64,000 bases of DNA from Methanolinea mesophila. GTDB taxonomy: Archaea; Halobacteriota; Methanomicrobia; Methanomicrobiales; Methanospirillaceae. Under the pieces are notes generated by a model. The model ran no database searches and was not told where the DNA came from. It saw only the letters and a program-made list of their open reading frames with translations. This document shows positions 60,392-64,000 of the stretch, piece by piece (the first letter of the stretch is position 1; each line of letters starts with the position of its first letter). The position numbers and the translations under genes are program-made. The DNA is taken from NCBI RefSeq assembly GCF_017873855.1, contig NZ_JAGGKR010000001.1, positions 2,113,529 to 2,177,528 of the forward strand, in the 5' to 3' direction.

Positions 60392-60856
60392 TTATTCCCC
60401 GGCTGCGGGCGAATTTGCCTTTTGCTTCCCTGCCATTCCGGACCAGATCCTCGCATAAAGGATCCCCAGTACCGGAAAGCCTATCAGATCGGTGAACAGG
60501 CTCCCGATAAAGAACCCCGGGGGGTAGGTCATCGAGGTGTAGATGACGTAGAGGCTCGGGACCATCACGAGAAGGATCATGATCAAACCGAAGTGCAGCC
60601 CCTGCCGGATATCGGGCCCCTCGAGCGAGGTACGCACCATGCCGAACACTATCGCGGAGGTGAACGAGAGGACAAAGGGATAAAGGAAGAAAAACGCCAG
60701 GACCGGATCGGTTTCGCCTCTCATTCCGCCGATAGTCATGATATCGTACGGTGCGGTCATGGTCCCCGCGTTGCTCCCAAGATACGTCATGATGAAGAGC
60801 CATATTCCGCCGAGGATCCCGGCGGCAAGAACAGCTTTAACAGGTATATCGCTCAT
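60392..60856 (-). CDS. Four-helix membrane protein of unknown function
   Basis: A 154-residue hydrophobic protein with helices at about residues 8-28, 52-75, 88-108 and 118-138. The sequence FLYPFVLSFTSAIVFGMVRT and GLHFGLIMILLVMVPSLYVIY are notable; the short tail is GKQKANSPAAGE. No catalytic motif. It resembles small membrane proteins of unknown function found in methanogens. The start ATG at 60856 lies in a divergent region facing the CNNM gene, 225 bp away. Confidence 0.75.
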   Translation of the reverse strand: MSDIPVKAVLAAGILGGIWLFIMTYLGSNAGTMTAPYDIMTIGGMRGETDPVLAFFFLYPFVLSFTSAIVFGMVRTSLEGPDIRQGLHFGLIMILLVMVPSLYVIYTSMTYPPGFFIGSLFTDLIGFPVLGILYARIWSGMAGKQKANSPAAGE

Positions 60857-61081
60857 TTCCCTGATGTTCGACGGGCATGGCCAAAAAGGTGCGGGGAGTG
60901 ATGAAAAATGAGTCTTCCCGGAACACGGCTCGTACCGGTGTCCTTTCCCTTACCCCTGAACCCCGGGGAGGTATCGGGAACCGGAACCGGAACCGCGATC
61001 GCGTGACTCCCGTGGCTTCCGGAACGGTAATGGGTACACGGGTAAAAATGAGTGACAGACGCGACTACTGGTGATACTCCG

Positions 61082-62437
61082 ATGGCGACACTCTGGGAAT
61101 TTACGGTACTGCTGATCCTGATACTGATTAACGGGTATCTCTCCATGGCGGAGTTCGCCCTGGTGGCGGCAAGCCCATTCCGGCTGGAAAGCATGGTCCT
61201 GGAGGAACGTAAGGCCACAAAGGCTGCCCGGACGGCGAAGTCGGCGAAAGCGGCGCTTGCCCTCAAGCAGGACCCGAACCGGTTCCTCTCTGCCATCCAG
61301 GTCGGGGTCACCCTGGTGGGAATATTCACCGGGGCGTATGCGGCGGCTTCATTTTCGCCGCTGCTGGTCCCGTTCTTCTCTTTGTTCCCCCTGACCGGGC
61401 CGTACGCAGAGACAATCTCGTTCGTGCTGGTCCTGGTGCTGGTCACCTACATCGCCCTGGTCATCGGGGAGGTCGCCCCGAAAAGGATAGGGATCCATAA
61501 CCCCGAAAAGATCGCCGCGATGGTGGCCCGGCCGATCACCGCCCTGACTGTCGTCACTGCTCCGGTGGTTGCGCTCCTCTCAGTCTCGACGGATGGAGTA
61601 CTCTGGCTGCTCAGGATACGGGAACGCCCCGGCCCCCGGGTGACCGAGGAGGAGATCCGGATTCTCGTCAGGGAAGGGACGGAGGAGGGGGTCCTGGAAC
61701 GTGAAGAACAGGAGATGGTCGAAGGGGTGTTCAACCTCGGGGACCGGAAGGTCTACTCGGTGATGACCGCCCGCCCGGACATCGCGGCCATAGACCTTGC
61801 CGATCCCCTCGAGCAGAACCTCCGTGTTATGGAGACGAAGCGCCACTCCCGGTACCCCGTGTACCGGGAAAACCTCGACAATATTCTCGGGATCGTCTGG
61901 ATTGGGGACGTGCGTGCCGCCGAGATCCGGGGAAAGGTGCCGGACTTCCGGGGTATCCTCAGGGAGCCGCAGTTCATCCCCGAAAATGCGCCGGTGCTCC
62001 GGGCCCTGGAGACGTTCAAGCACACGGGCGCGGCGTTTGCAGTGGTAGTGGACGAATACGGGGGCGTCGCCGGGATACTGACCCCCCACGACCTGATGGA
62101 GGCCATCGTGGGGGAATTCACCACCCAGGGGTCGCCGGATGAACGGATGGTGGTACAGCGGGAGGACGGGTCGTACCTGGTCGACGGGCTCTATCCAATC
62201 GACGGGGTGCAGGAACTGCTGGAGGCCGGTCCGCTTCCGGACCAGGAAAATTTCCATACCCTGGCCGGATTTGTGATGCTCAGACTGGGAAGGATCCCGG
62301 TCACGGGGGATCATTTCGACTGGGAGAAGTGGCGGTTCGAGGTGGTGGACATGGACGGTAGGAGGGTGGACAAGGTCCTTCTTTCACCGCTCGAGCCGGT
62401 TGAAACTCTAACCGCACCCGAAGAACGCAGCGAATAG
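61082..62437 (+). CDS. CNNM/CorC-type membrane protein (DUF21, CBS pair)
   Basis: A 451-residue protein of the HlyC/CorC/CNNM family. Residues about 1-190 are the DUF21 membrane domain with NGYLSMAEFALVAASP and VIGEVAPKRIG. A CBS pair follows at about 200-320 (VMTARPDIAAID, RYPVYRENLDNILGIVWIGD, VVVDEYGGVAGILTPHD), and a CorC_HlyC domain ends it (LVDGLYPIDGVQELL). Family members take part in magnesium and other divalent-cation homeostasis. The ATG at 61082 is chosen since GGTGAT lies seven bases upstream; a GTG at 61052 is possible. CorA follows 225 bp downstream. Confidence 0.9.
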   Translation: MATLWEFTVLLILILINGYLSMAEFALVAASPFRLESMVLEERKATKAARTAKSAKAALALKQDPNRFLSAIQVGVTLVGIFTGAYAAASFSPLLVPFFSLFPLTGPYAETISFVLVLVLVTYIALVIGEVAPKRIGIHNPEKIAAMVARPITALTVVTAPVVALLSVSTDGVLWLLRIRERPGPRVTEEEIRILVREGTEEGVLEREEQEMVEGVFNLGDRKVYSVMTARPDIAAIDLADPLEQNLRVMETKRHSRYPVYRENLDNILGIVWIGDVRAAEIRGKVPDFRGILREPQFIPENAPVLRALETFKHTGAAFAVVVDEYGGVAGILTPHDLMEAIVGEFTTQGSPDERMVVQREDGSYLVDGLYPIDGVQELLEAGPLPDQENFHTLAGFVMLRLGRIPVTGDHFDWEKWRFEVVDMDGRRVDKVLLSPLEPVETLTAPEERSE

Positions 62438-62662
62438 ACCGTTAGGAACGGGAAAGTACGGTCCCGGGGCCCTGCATTAGTACGAGGTTGAGGGTACCGC
62501 CGGCGTTCCTGCATGAACCCGGTGATTTTTCCCGTACAGGGCACACGTCGTATCGGAGAGGGCCGGCAGAACCCTGTGGTCGCGAACAAGGCGGGGGGTG
62601 CGGTCCCTCACAACACTTATCTCGCCGTCTCGTGCATCTTACTATCGGATTACGGCCTTTCC

Positions 62663-63724
62663 ATGTCCAGACGGCGCCATAAACTTTCGAAGAAGGCAGG
62701 ACTCCCTCCCGGAACCCTGGAAGTGACCGGTGAACCGAAGGGAGGACCGGTGAGAATCACGCTCTTCGACTACGATTCCGTCCATTTCGAAGAGCGGCAG
62801 GTGCAGAAGATCGAGGATTGCCTTCCCTACCGGGACACGGCCACGGTCACCTGGATCAACATCGACGGGGTGGCGAACGTCGAGGTCCTGGAAAAGATTG
62901 GGACGTATTTCTCCATTCATCCCCTGATCCTCGAAGATATCCAGAATACCGAGCAACGCCCGAAAATGGAAGACCTGGACACCTATCTCTATATCAACCT
63001 GAAGATGATCCAGGCCCCGCTCCCGGGAAAAGAGATCAGGCTCGAGCACGTGAGCCTCATAATCGGCCCGAACTACCTTCTTTCGTTCCAGGAAGACCCG
63101 GGAGACGTGTTCGACCCGGTCAGGGAGCGGATTAGGAAGGACGGGAGGATACGGAGGTTCGGTCCCGATTACCTCGCCTATGCCCTCATCGACAATATCG
63201 TGGACAACTACTTCCTGGTAATGGAGCGGATGGAGGAGCGGGTGGAAGACCTGGAAGAGGAACTCGTGGAGAACGCGACCCCGCAATCCATGGAGAAGAT
63301 CAACGGGTTGAAAAAAGACATGATCTACTTAAGAAAGGCGGTCTGGCCGCTTCGTGAACTGGTCACCGGACTGGAACGTTCAGATTCTCCGCTCATCAAA
63401 GAAGAGACCCTGATCTATCTCCGCGACGTGTACGACCATATCATCCAGATTATCGACACCCTTGAGACCTACCGTGACATGGTGTCGGGAATGATCGATA
63501 TCTACCTCTCGGGCCTCTCCTACAAGATGAACGAGATCATGAAGGTGCTCACCCTGATAGCGACCATATTCATCCCGCTTACCTTCATCGTCGGGGTCTA
63601 CGGCATGAATTTTCGCAACATGCCTGAAATCAATTACCGGTACGGCTACTACGTGATATGGGGGGTCATGATCGGGATGGTGGCGATCATGCTCGGATAT
63701 TTCCGGAAAAAGAAATGGATCTGA
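62663..63724 (+). CDS. corA: CorA magnesium/cobalt channel
   Basis: A 353-residue CorA. The N-terminal cytoplasmic domain contains TWINIDGVANVEVLEKIG and DIQNTEQRPKMED, and the long helix is followed by two C-terminal membrane helices with the diagnostic YGMNF at 313-317. The C terminus ends in FRKKKW. CorA forms a pentameric Mg2+ channel. The ATG at 62663 (MSRRRHKLSKK) is preferred to a start 50 codons upstream, which adds unlike sequence. Adjacent to the CNNM-type gene, so cation homeostasis seems shared. Confidence 0.93.
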   Translation: MSRRRHKLSKKAGLPPGTLEVTGEPKGGPVRITLFDYDSVHFEERQVQKIEDCLPYRDTATVTWINIDGVANVEVLEKIGTYFSIHPLILEDIQNTEQRPKMEDLDTYLYINLKMIQAPLPGKEIRLEHVSLIIGPNYLLSFQEDPGDVFDPVRERIRKDGRIRRFGPDYLAYALIDNIVDNYFLVMERMEERVEDLEEELVENATPQSMEKINGLKKDMIYLRKAVWPLRELVTGLERSDSPLIKEETLIYLRDVYDHIIQIIDTLETYRDMVSGMIDIYLSGLSYKMNEIMKVLTLIATIFIPLTFIVGVYGMNFRNMPEINYRYGYYVIWGVMIGMVAIMLGYFRKKKWI

Positions 63725-63809
63725 GCACCCCCTCTCCCGTATCGGGAATCCCCCGGAGGACGATTCCTAAACTATTTATTCCGGTCGCGCACCAATCCAC
63801 TTCCCATAC

Positions 63810-64000
63810 ATGGACCTTTTCGTCCCGTTCCTGATACTGGCGATTGCACCCGGGTTGTTCTGGTTATGGTATTTCTATCACCGGGACAAGTACGAGCCTG
63901 AACCGCTCTCCTGGATCGCGATCGTGTATCTGCTCGGGATGACCATCACCATCCCGGTGGCCTTCCTGGAGGGGACTATCGGGCTTCTCCTGGGGGATTT
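63810..64000 (+). CDS. PrsW-like intramembrane protease, 5' part (truncated by window)
   Basis: The ATG at 63810 opens a frame that runs to the window end: MDLFVPFLILAIAPGLFWLW, then YHRDKYEPEP and a second helix SWIAIVYLLGMTITIPVAFL. The D-x-YEPEP motif after helix 1 marks PrsW-type membrane metalloproteases. The catalytic motifs lie beyond the edge. A TATA-like CTATTTATTCC (63773-63783) lies 30 bp upstream. Confidence 0.78.
   Translation, partial: MDLFVPFLILAIAPGLFWLWYFYHRDKYEPEPLSWIAIVYLLGMTITIPVAFLEGTIGLLLGD

Overview
The window is archaeal chromosome, most likely from a Methanomicrobiales-type methanogen. The 16S rRNA begins with the archaeal sequence at 19054. Coenzyme F420 ligase (cofE) and the archaeal repair set mre11-rad50-nurA-herA are present. 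Many genes have TATA-like boxes and short leaders, and secreted PEGA, PKD and propeller proteins are abundant. Most of the DNA is GC-rich; one gene near 30-31 kb is strikingly AT-rich. The genus is not resolved.

Layout: 1-5.9 kb is a plus-strand DNA end-resection operon (mre11 3' part, rad50, nurA, herA). 5.9-10 kb is a minus-strand coenzyme block: cofE, then the one-carbon cluster glyA-folD-folP. 10.3-14.9 kb is a chromosome-segregation operon (coiled-coil protein, smc, scpA). Behind scpA lies a minus-strand three-gene membrane redox operon (secreted protein, NapH-like iron-sulfur protein, tiny Cys-rich two-helix protein). Beyond it is a decayed second copy of the scpA 3' end, which suggests an insertion or duplication event. 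17.6-24.8 kb holds the rRNA operon: tandem upstream repeats, 16S, tRNA-Ala, 23S, tRNA-Cys, 5S, and a second 5S that arose by tandem duplication from within tRNA-Cys.

24.8-38.7 kb is accessory: a TfoX-like protein, a large PEGA protein, a radical SAM protein, superoxide dismutase, the AT-rich P-loop ATPase, a frameshifted surface propeller gene, an esterase-like hydrolase, a second repeat-rich secreted protein, a PNPOx-like protein, a B3/4 protein, a PKD lipoprotein and a short-chain dehydrogenase whose 3' end has expanded into a 62-bp tandem array. 39-47 kb carries transport and surface genes (MFS exporter, serpin, SulP transporter, membrane proteins) and a 54-residue membrane microprotein. 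47-64 kb holds a cytosolic Lon-like protease, pirin, two double-domain chagasin-type inhibitors, another PEGA protein, a radical SAM enzyme with a possible leader ORF, a methyltransferase, a metallophosphoesterase, small membrane proteins, a CNNM/CorC-type protein, CorA and the start of a PrsW-like protease.

Themes: DNA break repair and segregation at the left end; C1/folate-type metabolism next to F420 synthesis; cell-surface proteins together with secreted protease inhibitors (one serpin, four I42 domains). Least described are the redox operon at 15.0-16.7 kb, the isolated AT-rich ATPase, and several repeats that appear to be local duplications. No CRISPR array, transposase or complete prophage was seen.
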